Positions 50,703 to 62,866 of a DNA stretch of 64,000 nt are shown here, one piece after another; the stretch's first letter is position 1, and every line of letters begins with the position of its first letter. A program made the position numbers and the translations under genes. Below the pieces are notes generated by a model, which made no database searches, was not told the origin of the DNA, and was given only the letters and a program-made list of their open reading frames with translations. This DNA comes from Streptomyces sp. I05A-00742 (GTDB lineage: Bacteria > Actinomycetota > Actinomycetes > Streptomycetales > Streptomycetaceae). The DNA is taken from NCBI RefSeq assembly GCF_013055795.1, contig NZ_JABETO010000003.1, positions 248,178 through 312,177 on the forward strand, in the 5' to 3' direction.

Positions 50703-52769
50703 TCAGTCCGGCCGGACGGTCCCGTCGGTCAGCCCGTCGTACAGCCCTTGGACGAGCTGTTCCCCCAGCCGCTCGGTGAGCCGCAAGGCCTCCTCGAACG
50801 CGGCCAGGGCCTGGAAGCGGGCGCCGTAGCGGCGCTGGTCCGCGAGGGGCAGCCGGGGCACCTGGAGCCTGCGGACGTCGAGCCGGGTCGCCGTGGAGGC
50901 GTAGCTGCTGGCCTGGCGCTGGTTGGCGGTGCCGCGCAGGAAGCCCGCGAGGAACCAGGCGTCGAGCGCGGCCGGATCGGGCCGCAGGAGGAAGAGCCCC
51001 CGGCCGAGCGCCGCCCCCGCCGTGGCCTCGTCGACGACCCGGGCCGCGGTGACGTCGCCGAGCACGGGGACGACGACGTCGCCCGTCTCCACCAGCACCG
51101 GCTCCTCGGCCGGCCCTTCGGGCAGCACCCCGGACGGCGGGCCGCCCGCCTTGACGTCGTAGTCCGTGAGCACCGGGGGCGCGCCCGCCCCGGTGGCGGC
51201 ACCGGGGCCGCCTGCCCGGAGGACGAGGGCGCCCGCGCGGGCGAGCTCCCCCACGGTGGTCGCCGGCCAGCGGGCCCCGCCGGGTGACTCCTCCGGCACG
51301 GCGGGGGCGAGCTCGGCCGCCCGGCCCAGGGCGACGGTGAGCCGGTCGTGGACGTCCACCAGGTCGGCGACGCCGCCGGCCGAGGCCGGGGGCGGGAGAT
51401 GGCGGGCGGGGGCGAGGTCCACGTCGTCGTCGAGGAGGTCGATGACCGGCAGCGAGCGGTGCTGCCCCGGTTTCTCCTCGACCGTGCCGAACCGGTCGAA
51501 GTCCTCCCATGCCTCCAGCACCGCCGCGCTGACGGTCTGCCAGGGCAGCTTGTCGCGGCCGGCGGGGGCGAGGTCGGCGGTGTCGACGAGCAGCACGTGC
51601 GGGGTCGGGGACTGCTGGGCGCCGGGGCGCCGCAGCACCCACAGGTGCAGGGGGATGCCGTACGGCGGCGCGGCACCGGCCGGCAGGGAGATCACGGCCC
51701 GCAGCGCGCCGCGGCGCAGCAGGTCGGCGCGGATGCGGCGGCCGGACCGGCGGGAGGCGGCGGCGGGGGGCATCAGCAGAACGGCGGTGCCGCCCTCGCG
51801 CAGGCGGGCGAGGGCGTGCTGCACCCAGGCGAGCTCCGACTCGGTGCGGGCGGGGAACCCGTACTCCCAGCGCGGGTCGTACGCCAGCTCGTCGTGGCCC
51901 CAGTTGCGTTCATTGAAGGGCGGGTGGCACAGGACGGTGTCGGCGGCCAGCTCCGCGAAGGCGTCCCCGCGCAGGCTGTCGCCCGGGCGCACCCGCACCT
52001 GGGCGTCGGAGTGCAGGGCCAGGCGCAGGGCGGTGAGCGCGGCGAGGTCGGGATCGATCTCCTGACCGAGGACCGACAGCCGCTCGGCCGGGCCGACCGC
52101 ACCGGCCGCGCTCAGCAGGCTGCCGGTGCCGCACGCCGGGTCGAGGACCGTACGGGTCCGCCGGTCCAGGGGCCCCCGGCCGAGGGCGGCCATCAATTCG
52201 GCGGGACCGGGCGGAGTGAGGGAGAACTGCCGGGGGTTGGCGTCGAGGTGGCGCCCGAGCAGGAACTCGTAGGCGGGGCCGGCGCCGCGTACCGAGGCGA
52301 GCTCGGCGGTGCCGCGCACCAGCGCGGAGGAGATGGCGAGCTCGGCCGGGCTGGGCACGGCGACGGCGTGGTGCTCGCCGAGCCGGGCGGCCAATGCGGC
52401 TTCCAGGGCGGTGGGCAGTGCCTCGGCGAGCCCGACGTCGGGGAGCTCGGCCAGCTCCAGCCAGCTCGTGGGCCGGTCCCGGACCAGGAGCAGCACGGAT
52501 CCCGCGTACCGGAGGGCGGTGACGGCACCGGCCGGGTGGCCGACGACCTGCTGCCAGACCCGCTCCCGCAGCGGAACTTCGGCGATCTTGCCCTGGTGAC
52601 GGAGCCATTGCTCGACGTCACCCAGGTAGAAGGTCGGGCTGGTCTCGGTGCCCCCGACGGGCTGGGGGAAGTCCATGTGGCGGCGGCGCCAGTTACTGAC
52701 CGCCGCGCGTCCCACTCCGGCCAGCCGGGCGATTCCGGCCGCGGTCACCTCCGCTGCGCTGTCCGACAC
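50703..52769 (-). CDS. N6-adenine methylase-like protein with HTH and specificity-like C-terminus, altered motif IV
   Basis: A 688-residue protein. An N-terminal helix-turn-helix (about 10-35, TAAGIARLAGVGRAAVSNWRR) precedes a HsdM-like Rossmann methylase core with SAM motif LDPACGTGSLL (209-219). Motif IV is HPPF (H282) instead of the catalytic NPPF/Y. The last 200 residues contain HsdS-like target-recognition character (YGARFQALAAFEEALRLTER coiled end, GVLPEGPAEEPVLVETGDVV). No restriction subunit is nearby. The HTH plus the lost Asn suggest a DNA-binding regulator derived from a methylase rather than an active restriction-modification enzyme. The GTG at 52769 has GGAGGGGAG upstream. Confidence 0.85.
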   Translation of the reverse strand: MSDSAAEVTAAGIARLAGVGRAAVSNWRRRHMDFPQPVGGTETSPTFYLGDVEQWLRHQGKIAEVPLRERVWQQVVGHPAGAVTALRYAGSVLLLVRDRPTSWLELAELPDVGLAEALPTALEAALAARLGEHHAVAVPSPAELAISSALVRGTAELASVRGAGPAYEFLLGRHLDANPRQFSLTPPGPAELMAALGRGPLDRRTRTVLDPACGTGSLLSAAGAVGPAERLSVLGQEIDPDLAALTALRLALHSDAQVRVRPGDSLRGDAFAELAADTVLCHPPFNERNWGHDELAYDPRWEYGFPARTESELAWVQHALARLREGGTAVLLMPPAAASRRSGRRIRADLLRRGALRAVISLPAGAAPPYGIPLHLWVLRRPGAQQSPTPHVLLVDTADLAPAGRDKLPWQTVSAAVLEAWEDFDRFGTVEEKPGQHRSLPVIDLLDDDVDLAPARHLPPPASAGGVADLVDVHDRLTVALGRAAELAPAVPEESPGGARWPATTVGELARAGALVLRAGGPGAATGAGAPPVLTDYDVKAGGPPSGVLPEGPAEEPVLVETGDVVVPVLGDVTAARVVDEATAGAALGRGLFLLRPDPAALDAWFLAGFLRGTANQRQASSYASTATRLDVRRLQVPRLPLADQRRYGARFQALAAFEEALRLTERLGEQLVQGLYDGLTDGTVRPD

Positions 52770-52951
52770 CTGACTCCCCTCCCTCGTCGCGTTCCGCCCG
52801 TTCGATGTGTGCCGAGCATACCCCCGGACGCCTCGCCCACCGCTTCACAGGCGTGAACTCACCCAATCTCGTGAACCCCGTTGACCCGGTTAACAGACTC
52901 TGATGTCATTGACTCGTCGGATCACAGATCTCGCGTCGAAAGGCGTTCCTC

Positions 52952-53665
52952 ATGTATCAGCACGCCCAGCAGAAGCAGCGGAACTGGTTCGCGCGCCACA
53001 AGGTGCTCACCGCAGCCGGAGCCCTCGTCGTGGTCGTGGGCGCGGGCGCGGCGCTCACGGGAGGGGGCGACGACGGGGACAGCGCCTCCGGCAAGGTCGT
53101 GACCGCCGACCAGGGCGCGAAGGGCAAGGGTTCCGGCGGCGGCGAGCAGAAGGCCGGGAAGGCGGACATCTCCGGGAGCGGAACCTTCCAGGTCGGCTCC
53201 GACGTCAAGCCGGGCACGTACCGGAGCCTGGGCAACAAGTCGGGTGACAACTGTTACTGGGAGCGCGCCAAGAACGCCGAGGGCGACCCCGACTCGATCA
53301 TCGCCAACGACAACGTCACCGGTTCCAGTTACGTGACGATCAAAGCCGGCGACAAGATCTTCAAATCGGAGGGCTGCAAGGGCTGGGAGCGCGTCCCCGA
53401 GAAGAAGAGCGGCACCCCGAAGAGCACGACGGTGTCCGGCAACGGCATGTACCGCGTCGGAGTTGACATAGCCCCCGGCACCTACAAGTCCGCGGGCAAC
53501 AAGGCGGACGGCAACTGCTACTGGGAGCGCGCCAAGGACGCCCTGCACGGTACGGACTCGATCGAGGCGAACGAGAACGTCACCGGCAACGGCATCGTGA
53601 CGGTCACCCCGCGGGACGCCTACTTCAAGACCAGCGGCTGCACCGACTGGAAGAAGACCGGCTGA
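52952..53665 (+). CDS. Exported protein with two tandem about 65-residue repeats
   Basis: A 237-residue protein. A short basic N-terminus and one hydrophobic segment (about 18-35) form a signal anchor. A Gly/Lys-rich spacer follows, then two similar domains: GTFQVGSDVKPGTYRS...NCYWERAK (about 77-145) and GMYRVGVDIAPGTYKS...NCYWERAK (about 163-235). Each ends with a cysteine in an EGCKGW or SGCTDW context, giving two Cys per repeat that could form disulfides. The family resembles actinobacterial extracellular proteins of unknown role. The ATG at 52952 has only AAAGG upstream. Confidence 0.85.
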   Translation: MYQHAQQKQRNWFARHKVLTAAGALVVVVGAGAALTGGGDDGDSASGKVVTADQGAKGKGSGGGEQKAGKADISGSGTFQVGSDVKPGTYRSLGNKSGDNCYWERAKNAEGDPDSIIANDNVTGSSYVTIKAGDKIFKSEGCKGWERVPEKKSGTPKSTTVSGNGMYRVGVDIAPGTYKSAGNKADGNCYWERAKDALHGTDSIEANENVTGNGIVTVTPRDAYFKTSGCTDWKKTG

Positions 53666-53762
53666 GCGGGCCGGGCGACGGCGTCACCTGCCTCCGGTGG
53701 TTCCGCGTATCTTTTCGACAGTCGCCCCCCGAACCGGATATCCACAGGAGGAGAGGACCGTC

Positions 53763-55211
53763 ATGGATTCGGCCGCAGCCGCCGTCTCGGCGCCGGGCCC
53801 CGAAACGGCCGGCACCCCGGCCGAAGGCCGCACCTGGACCAGCGCCCTGCGGGCACCACGGCTCGACCCGTACTGGGTGGCCGGGGCGCTCTTCGTCCTC
53901 TACGCCACACTCTCGGTGACCCGGCACCTCCGGATGCTGACCATCTCCTGGGACCTGGGCATCTTCGAACAGGCCATCCGGACCTACGCCCACCTCCAGG
54001 CACCCGTCGCCGACCTCAAGGGCCCCGGCGCCAACATCCTCGGCGACCACTTCAGCCCGATCACCGCCCTGGTCGCCCCCTTCTACCGGCTCTTCCCCAC
54101 CCCCCTCACCCTGCTCGTCGTCCAGGCCGCGCTGTTCGCGCTGTCCGCCGTGCCCGTCGTCCGGCTCGCCGCCGGGAAACTGGGCCGGGCGCGCGGGCTG
54201 GCCATAGGAATCGCCTACGGCCTCTCCTGGGGCATACAGCGCGCGGTCGACTTCGACTTCCACGAGATCGCCTTCGCCATGCCGCTCCTGGCCTTCTCCC
54301 TGGAAGCCGTGGTCGCCAGGCGCTGGCGGGCGGTGCTGTGGTGGGCCCTGCCCCTCGTCCTGGTCAAGGAGGACCTGGGAGTCACCGTCGCCGCGATCGG
54401 CGTGGCGATACTCGTCCGTGAACGCCGGAACCGGCGCGGCACCCCGGCGGCACCGACCGCCTACGGACTCATCGCGTTCGGCCTCGCCGCCAGCGCCCTC
54501 GCCCTCTGCGTCGCCATCCCGGCCTTCAACAACAGCGGCTCCTACGACTACTGGAACAAGGTCGACGGCGGCTCCACCGCCACCATCCCCCTGCTGACGG
54601 CGCTCCGCACCCTACTGTGGATACTGCTGCCGACCACCGGTCTGCTGGCCCTGCGGTCACCCGTGGCGATCGTCGCCCTGCCCACCCTGGCCTGGCGATT
54701 CATCTCCCACGACGACCACTACTGGGGAACGGACTGGCACTACAACGCCGTCCTGATGCCCATCGTCTTCATCGCGCTGACCGACGCGCTCGCCAAGGCG
54801 CACCGCAGCCCGCGGGGCTGGCTGCGCCGGTACGCCCGTCAGCTGCCCGCCGCCGTGGCCGGCGCGGCCCTGGCGTTCAGTGCGGCCCTGCCCCTCTACA
54901 GCCTGACCGAGCCCGCGACCTACCGAATACCGGAGAGTGTCCGGGCCGCCGAGCGGCTCCTGGCGCGTATACCGGACGACGCCACCGTCGAGGCGTCGGA
55001 CGTCACCGCCATAAGCCGGCTGACCGGCCGCTGCCGGGTCTTCTGGGCCGGGGGCACCCAAGGGATCACGCCCGACTACATGGCCCAGCACGCCGGTGAC
55101 GGCAGGCCCGTCAAGGATCTCCTCGCCGACGCGGCCCAGGCACACCCGGGGAGCCGGTACGAGCTGCTCGGCGCCGAGGGCACGATCGTGGTGCTCAAGC
55201 GCGTGGCGTGA
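53763..55211 (+). CDS. DUF2079 multispanning membrane protein
   Basis: A 482-residue membrane protein with about ten hydrophobic segments. The DUF2079 signatures are WDLGIFEQAIRTYAHL, LGDHFSPITALVAPFYRL, FDFHEIAFAMPLLAFSLE and LVKEDLGVTV. These resemble GT-C-fold glycosyltransferases with acidic residues in the first extracytoplasmic loop, but the activity is unproven. The C-terminal 80 residues form a small extracytoplasmic domain. The ATG at 53763 follows GGAGGAGAGG. It converges on mfd. Confidence 0.9.
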   Translation: MDSAAAAVSAPGPETAGTPAEGRTWTSALRAPRLDPYWVAGALFVLYATLSVTRHLRMLTISWDLGIFEQAIRTYAHLQAPVADLKGPGANILGDHFSPITALVAPFYRLFPTPLTLLVVQAALFALSAVPVVRLAAGKLGRARGLAIGIAYGLSWGIQRAVDFDFHEIAFAMPLLAFSLEAVVARRWRAVLWWALPLVLVKEDLGVTVAAIGVAILVRERRNRRGTPAAPTAYGLIAFGLAASALALCVAIPAFNNSGSYDYWNKVDGGSTATIPLLTALRTLLWILLPTTGLLALRSPVAIVALPTLAWRFISHDDHYWGTDWHYNAVLMPIVFIALTDALAKAHRSPRGWLRRYARQLPAAVAGAALAFSAALPLYSLTEPATYRIPESVRAAERLLARIPDDATVEASDVTAISRLTGRCRVFWAGGTQGITPDYMAQHAGDGRPVKDLLADAAQAHPGSRYELLGAEGTIVVLKRVA

Positions 55212-55268
55212 CCCGTCCGCCGGGGAGGGCGGCCGGGGCGGCGGGGCGGCGGGCCGGCCCGGGATCGT

Positions 55269-58796
<3,528 letters not shown>

Positions 58797-58907
58797 GAGG
58801 GGCTTCCGTCCCGGGAGGGTGACAACACGAATCGCCCGACGCGTGAGGGACGAGCCGGGTGTGTCTCCAGCGTACGACGCGCCGCGGGACGGGGTGCGTC
58901 CGTCGGG

Positions 58908-58981
58908 CCCCGCCGGGGGCTTGCCCCTGTCCCTCCCCCGGAGGGGGTGCCCCCAGTCCTCAAGCGCCGGACGGGCTGAAG
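58908..58981 (+). repeat. Dispersed GC-rich repeat, copy near mfd
   Basis: GCCGGGGGCTTGCCCC- and CCCCCGGAGGGGG-type hairpins are followed by the TCCTCAA-GCGCCGGACGGGC core (58957-58980), matching the copies near 4.9 kb and at 842. It lies between the mfd start and the ABC permease stop. Confidence 0.8.
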
Positions 58982-59037
58982 CCCGGCCGCACACCCCCGT
59001 GGCGCGGCCGGGCCGTGACTGCCCCCCTGGGGGGCGG

Positions 59038-61602
59038 TCAGTCCGTGGCGATGGCGTTCAGGACGTTCATCCGTCCCGCCCGGAACGCCGGGACCAGGGC
59101 GGCGAGCAGGCCCACCACCGCGGAGCCGAGGAAGACCGTGATGATGGTCGGCCAGGGGATGTCCAGCACCCCGAGCCCTTCGAGCGCGAGGAGCTTCTGG
59201 GCAGTCGCTCCCCAGCCCATGCCGAGCCCGAGGCCCAGCAGGGCGCCGAAGAGGGCGATGACCACCGACTCCAGGCGGATCATGCGGCGCAGCTGGCGGC
59301 GGGAGAGGCCGATGGCGCGCATCAGGCCGATCTCGCGGGTCCGCTCGACGACCGAGAGGGCGAGGGTGTTCACGACGCCGAGGACGGCGACGATGATGGC
59401 CAGGGCCAGCAGCCCGTAGATGATGTTGAGGAGCTGTCCGACCTGGTCCTTGATCAGGGTCTTGTAGTCGGCCTGGTCACGGATCTTGACCTGCGGGTAC
59501 TTCTTGACGGCGGCCTTGAGGGAGGCGGCGGCCTCCTTGGCCCGGCCGTCCTCGGCCTTGGCGAGGATCATGCCGGTCAGGGGCATCCTGTCGGCCGGCA
59601 GGTACCGCTGGACGGTGGCGATGTCCAGGTACATCGCACCCTTGTCGAAGGCGGTGTCGTCCGAGGTGATGGCGTTGACCCGGAGCCGGGCGGTCCGGCC
59701 GTCGACCATGGCGACGGTCAGCCGGTCCCCGCGCTTGATCCCGTGGTCCTTGGCGAAGCCCTCCGGCACGGACAGGGCGTCCTTGGCGTAGACGTCCTTC
59801 AGCCGCCCCTGGACGGCCTCGGACCGGAAGTCGTCGATGTAGGTGGGGTCCGTGGCGGTGAGCTGCTGAGTGGCGGTCTTCCCGTCGGGGGTGGTCACCT
59901 CGGCCACGACGCCGGTGGAGCGGCTGAAGTGCTGGATGTCGTGGGCCGACAGGACGGCCTTCTGCACCGCGGGGGGCAGCGGCTTGCCGCCGCCGTCCTG
60001 GATGATGAAGTCCGCTCCGACCGACTTGTCGAGCTGCTCCGTGGCCGAGGCCACCATCGAGGAGCCCACCACCGACAGGGCGGCGACCAGCGCGAGGCCG
60101 ATCATCAGCGCGGAGCCGGTGGCCCCCGTACGCCGCGGGTTGCGCAGCGCGTTGCGCTCGGCGAGCCGTCCGACCGGGCCGAAGACACGGAGCACGACGG
60201 CGCTGATGGCGCGGACGACGAACCCGGCGAGCAGCGGCCCGACCACCACGAACCCCACGAGGCTCAGCAGGACGCCGATGCCCAGCAGCCCCGAGCCGGC
60301 GGCCGCCTCGTCGGCGTTCCCGGCGGCGAGCAGCGCGGCGGCGCCGGCGGCGGTCAGCACCAGGCCGATGCCGGCCCGCACCTTGCCTGCGCGGCCGTCG
60401 GCGGGGGTGCCGGCGTCGCGCAGGGCGGCCATCGGGGAGATCTTCCCGGCCCGGCGGGCGGGCAGGTAGGCGGCTACCACCGTGACGATCACACCGATCG
60501 CCAGCCCGACGAGGGGCGTGGTGGCCTTGATGGTCAGCTCGCTGGTGTCCAGGTTCATGCCCATGGACTGCATGATCTGCATCAGGCCGACGGCGAGGGC
60601 GATGCCGCCGCCGATGCCCAGCACCGAGCCGACGACGCCCAGCAGCAGGGCCTCCACGAGCACGGACCGGTTGACCTGACGGCGGCCGGCGCCGATGGCC
60701 CGCATCAGCCCGATCTCGCGGGTCCGCTGGGCGACCAGCATGGAGAAGGTGTTGACGATGAGGAAGATGCCGACGAGGACGGCGATGCCGGCGAAGCCCA
60801 GCAGCGCGTACTTCATGACGTCGAGGAAGGAGCCGAAGTCGTTCTTGTTCTCCTCCTTGGTCTCGGCGGCGGTGTGCACGGTGTAGCGCGAGCCGACGGC
60901 GGCGGTGACGCGCTCCTTGAGCTGCTCGTCGCTGACGCCCGCGGCGGCGGTCAGGCCGTAGCCGCTGTACTCGGCGGTGCTGCCGAGCAGCCGGGTCTGC
61001 GCGGTCCGGGTGTCGAAGTAGAGGATCGCCGCGCCGGGATTGGTGGTCCTGTACGTGGCGAGGCCGACGACGCGGACGCGGAAGTCGCCCGGGGCCGCGA
61101 TGACCCGGAGGGTGTCGCCGATCTTCACCCCGCGCTTGTCGGCGGTGTCGGAGTCGAGGACGGCCTCGGACCCGCCGCGCGGCTCGTGGCCGCTGGTGAT
61201 CTCGACGGTCTTCTTCTGGTGCTCGCCCCAGTTGGTGCCCACGGTGGGGGCGCCGGAGTCGGGGCCGATGTCCTTGTCGCGGCGGTCGGCGACGGTGATC
61301 TGCTGGCTGTCGGCCTCCGGCTCGACCTTGGCGACGCCCGGCACGGCGGCCAGCTTCGCCTGGAGGGACGCCGGGAGGGTCCGCGGCTTGCCGGTCTCCT
61401 GGACGTCGTCCTTCTTCTCCGGCGTCACGGAGACGTCGGAGGCGGTGGCCGCGAAGAGCTTGTCGAACGTGGCGTTCATGGTGTCGGTGAACACCAGCGT
61501 GCCGCAGACGAACGCCACGGACAGCAGGACCGCCACGGCGGACAGCGCCATCCGGCCCTTGTGGGCCAGAAAGTTGCGCAGCGAGGTCTTGAGGACGGTC
61601 AC
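59038..61602 (-). CDS. FtsX/MacB-family ABC transporter permease (second copy)
   Basis: An 854-residue permease with the same duplicated FtsX layout as the protein at 31.9-34.4 kb. An N-terminal membrane segment and extracytoplasmic MacB-PCD region precede an FtsX block near 265-400 (RTREIGLMRAIGAGRRQVNR), two central membrane segments, a second extracytoplasmic region and the final FtsX block (RTREIGLMRAIGLSRRQLRR). The two Arg-rich coupling loops are almost identical. The GTG at 61602 overlaps the ATPase stop (GTGA). Confidence 0.93.
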   Translation of the reverse strand: MTVLKTSLRNFLAHKGRMALSAVAVLLSVAFVCGTLVFTDTMNATFDKLFAATASDVSVTPEKKDDVQETGKPRTLPASLQAKLAAVPGVAKVEPEADSQQITVADRRDKDIGPDSGAPTVGTNWGEHQKKTVEITSGHEPRGGSEAVLDSDTADKRGVKIGDTLRVIAAPGDFRVRVVGLATYRTTNPGAAILYFDTRTAQTRLLGSTAEYSGYGLTAAAGVSDEQLKERVTAAVGSRYTVHTAAETKEENKNDFGSFLDVMKYALLGFAGIAVLVGIFLIVNTFSMLVAQRTREIGLMRAIGAGRRQVNRSVLVEALLLGVVGSVLGIGGGIALAVGLMQIMQSMGMNLDTSELTIKATTPLVGLAIGVIVTVVAAYLPARRAGKISPMAALRDAGTPADGRAGKVRAGIGLVLTAAGAAALLAAGNADEAAAGSGLLGIGVLLSLVGFVVVGPLLAGFVVRAISAVVLRVFGPVGRLAERNALRNPRRTGATGSALMIGLALVAALSVVGSSMVASATEQLDKSVGADFIIQDGGGKPLPPAVQKAVLSAHDIQHFSRSTGVVAEVTTPDGKTATQQLTATDPTYIDDFRSEAVQGRLKDVYAKDALSVPEGFAKDHGIKRGDRLTVAMVDGRTARLRVNAITSDDTAFDKGAMYLDIATVQRYLPADRMPLTGMILAKAEDGRAKEAAASLKAAVKKYPQVKIRDQADYKTLIKDQVGQLLNIIYGLLALAIIVAVLGVVNTLALSVVERTREIGLMRAIGLSRRQLRRMIRLESVVIALFGALLGLGLGMGWGATAQKLLALEGLGVLDIPWPTIITVFLGSAVVGLLAALVPAFRAGRMNVLNAIATD

Positions 61603-62387
61603 GACACCCGCCCGCGGGCGTCGAAATGCTTCATCCGCTCAAGAACCATGTCGGCGGTCGGCTGGTACATCTCGTCGACGATCCGCCCGTCCGCGAGGTA
61701 GAGGACACGGTCGGCGTACGAGGCGGCGACGGCGTCGTGGGTGACCATCACGATGGTCTGGCCGAGCTCGTCCACCGAGCGGCGCAGGAAGCCCAGGACC
61801 TCGGCACCGGCCCTGGAGTCCAGGTTTCCGGTCGGCTCGTCCCCGAAGATGATCTCGGGCCGGGCGGCGAGCGCGCGGGCCACGGCAACGCGCTGCTGCT
61901 GGCCGCCGGAGAGCTGGTTCGGCCGGTGCTTGAGCCGCCCGGCCAGGCCGACGGTCTCCACGACCCGGTTCAGCCAGTCCCGGTCGGGCTTGCGGCCCGC
62001 GATGTCCATGGGAAGCGTGATGTTCTCGATGGCGTTGAGGGTCGGCAGCAGGTTGAACGCCTGGAAGATAAAGCCGATCCGGTCCCGGCGCAGCTGGGTG
62101 AGCCTCTTGTCCTTGAGCCCGGTTATCTCGGTCTCGTCGATCCAGATCTCGCCCGACGTGACCGTGTCGAGCCCGGCGAGGCAGTGCATCAGGGTCGACT
62201 TGCCGGAGCCGGACGGGCCCATGATGGCCGTGAACTGCCCCCGGGCGATGTCCACGTCCACGTGGTCCAGGGCGGTGACGCGGGTCTCGCCCGACCCGTA
62301 CGCCTTGAGGACCTGACGCGCCCTCGCCGCGACGGCCGTGTGTCCTCCCCTGTTGCCGGCCACGGGAATCGATACAGCCGTCTTCAC
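61599..62387 (-). CDS. ABC transporter ATP-binding protein (second copy)
   Basis: A 262-residue MacB/LolD-type ATPase. Walker A is GPSGSGKST, the signature LSGGQQQR, Walker B IIFGDEPTGNLDS and the H-loop VMVTHD. It is very similar along its length to the ATPase at 31.1 kb, including FIFQAFNLLPTLNA and ITLPMDIAGRKPD. The GTG at 62387 has AGGAG eight bases upstream, and the permease start overlaps its stop. Confidence 0.95.
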   Translation of the reverse strand: MKTAVSIPVAGNRGGHTAVAARARQVLKAYGSGETRVTALDHVDVDIARGQFTAIMGPSGSGKSTLMHCLAGLDTVTSGEIWIDETEITGLKDKRLTQLRRDRIGFIFQAFNLLPTLNAIENITLPMDIAGRKPDRDWLNRVVETVGLAGRLKHRPNQLSGGQQQRVAVARALAARPEIIFGDEPTGNLDSRAGAEVLGFLRRSVDELGQTIVMVTHDAVAASYADRVLYLADGRIVDEMYQPTADMVLERMKHFDARGRVS

Positions 62388-62774
62388 GATGGGTCTCCTG
62401 CTTCCTCGGTCTTGTCGGCCCTTGTTCCGCCGCTGTCCCAGCCTGCTGGTTCTCCGCGGCCGCCACGATGGGGCACGGAGGCGTATCGGGGGTGGTGCTG
62501 TCCCCACCCCGGCCCTCCGGCCTGCCTCCACGAGCCTAGGGAGCGGCGGGCCCCGCCCTCCTCCTGCTGCGGGACGAGCCCGACCGGGAGGTATGTACGG
62601 GCCGACCCCTAGGGGACGGACCACCCCGGTCGGCCGCCGTCTCAGGGTCGGGAGGGCCGGAAGGGCCGCCGAAAGGCCGGGGCGAGCAGGCGAAATGGCC
62701 GAACCGCTGTCCCCTGCGGGGGAACGCGCCGCGAAGAAACCGTGAAGCCCGTCCCGGGGCAAGACAATTGGGGC
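62388..62774. other. Divergent gap between the ABC operon and the transglycosylase gene
   Basis: No coding frame is supported. A perfect CCCCTAGGGG palindrome occurs at 62606-62615. The ABC promoter must lie here but could not be assigned confidently. Confidence 0.5.
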
Positions 62775-62803
62775 TTGAGGGAATTAGTGTTCGGGTCTAT
62801 GGC
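62775..62803 (+). promoter_or_regulatory. Probable promoter of the transglycosylase gene
   Basis: TTGAGG (62775-62780), a 17-base spacer and TATGGC (62798-62803) fit a vegetative promoter. It would give a leader of roughly 57 bases before the GTG at 62867. Confidence 0.55.
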
Positions 62804-62866
62804 CGAGGGGGGCGTCCGACGACCTCTCCTGCGCCCGGCCGCCGGTCTCCCAAGGAAGCAGCCTCA

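Noticed and set aside
50703..52769. Complete restriction-modification system
   Set aside because: Only a methylase-like protein is present, with an altered catalytic motif, and there is no endonuclease or separate specificity gene nearby.
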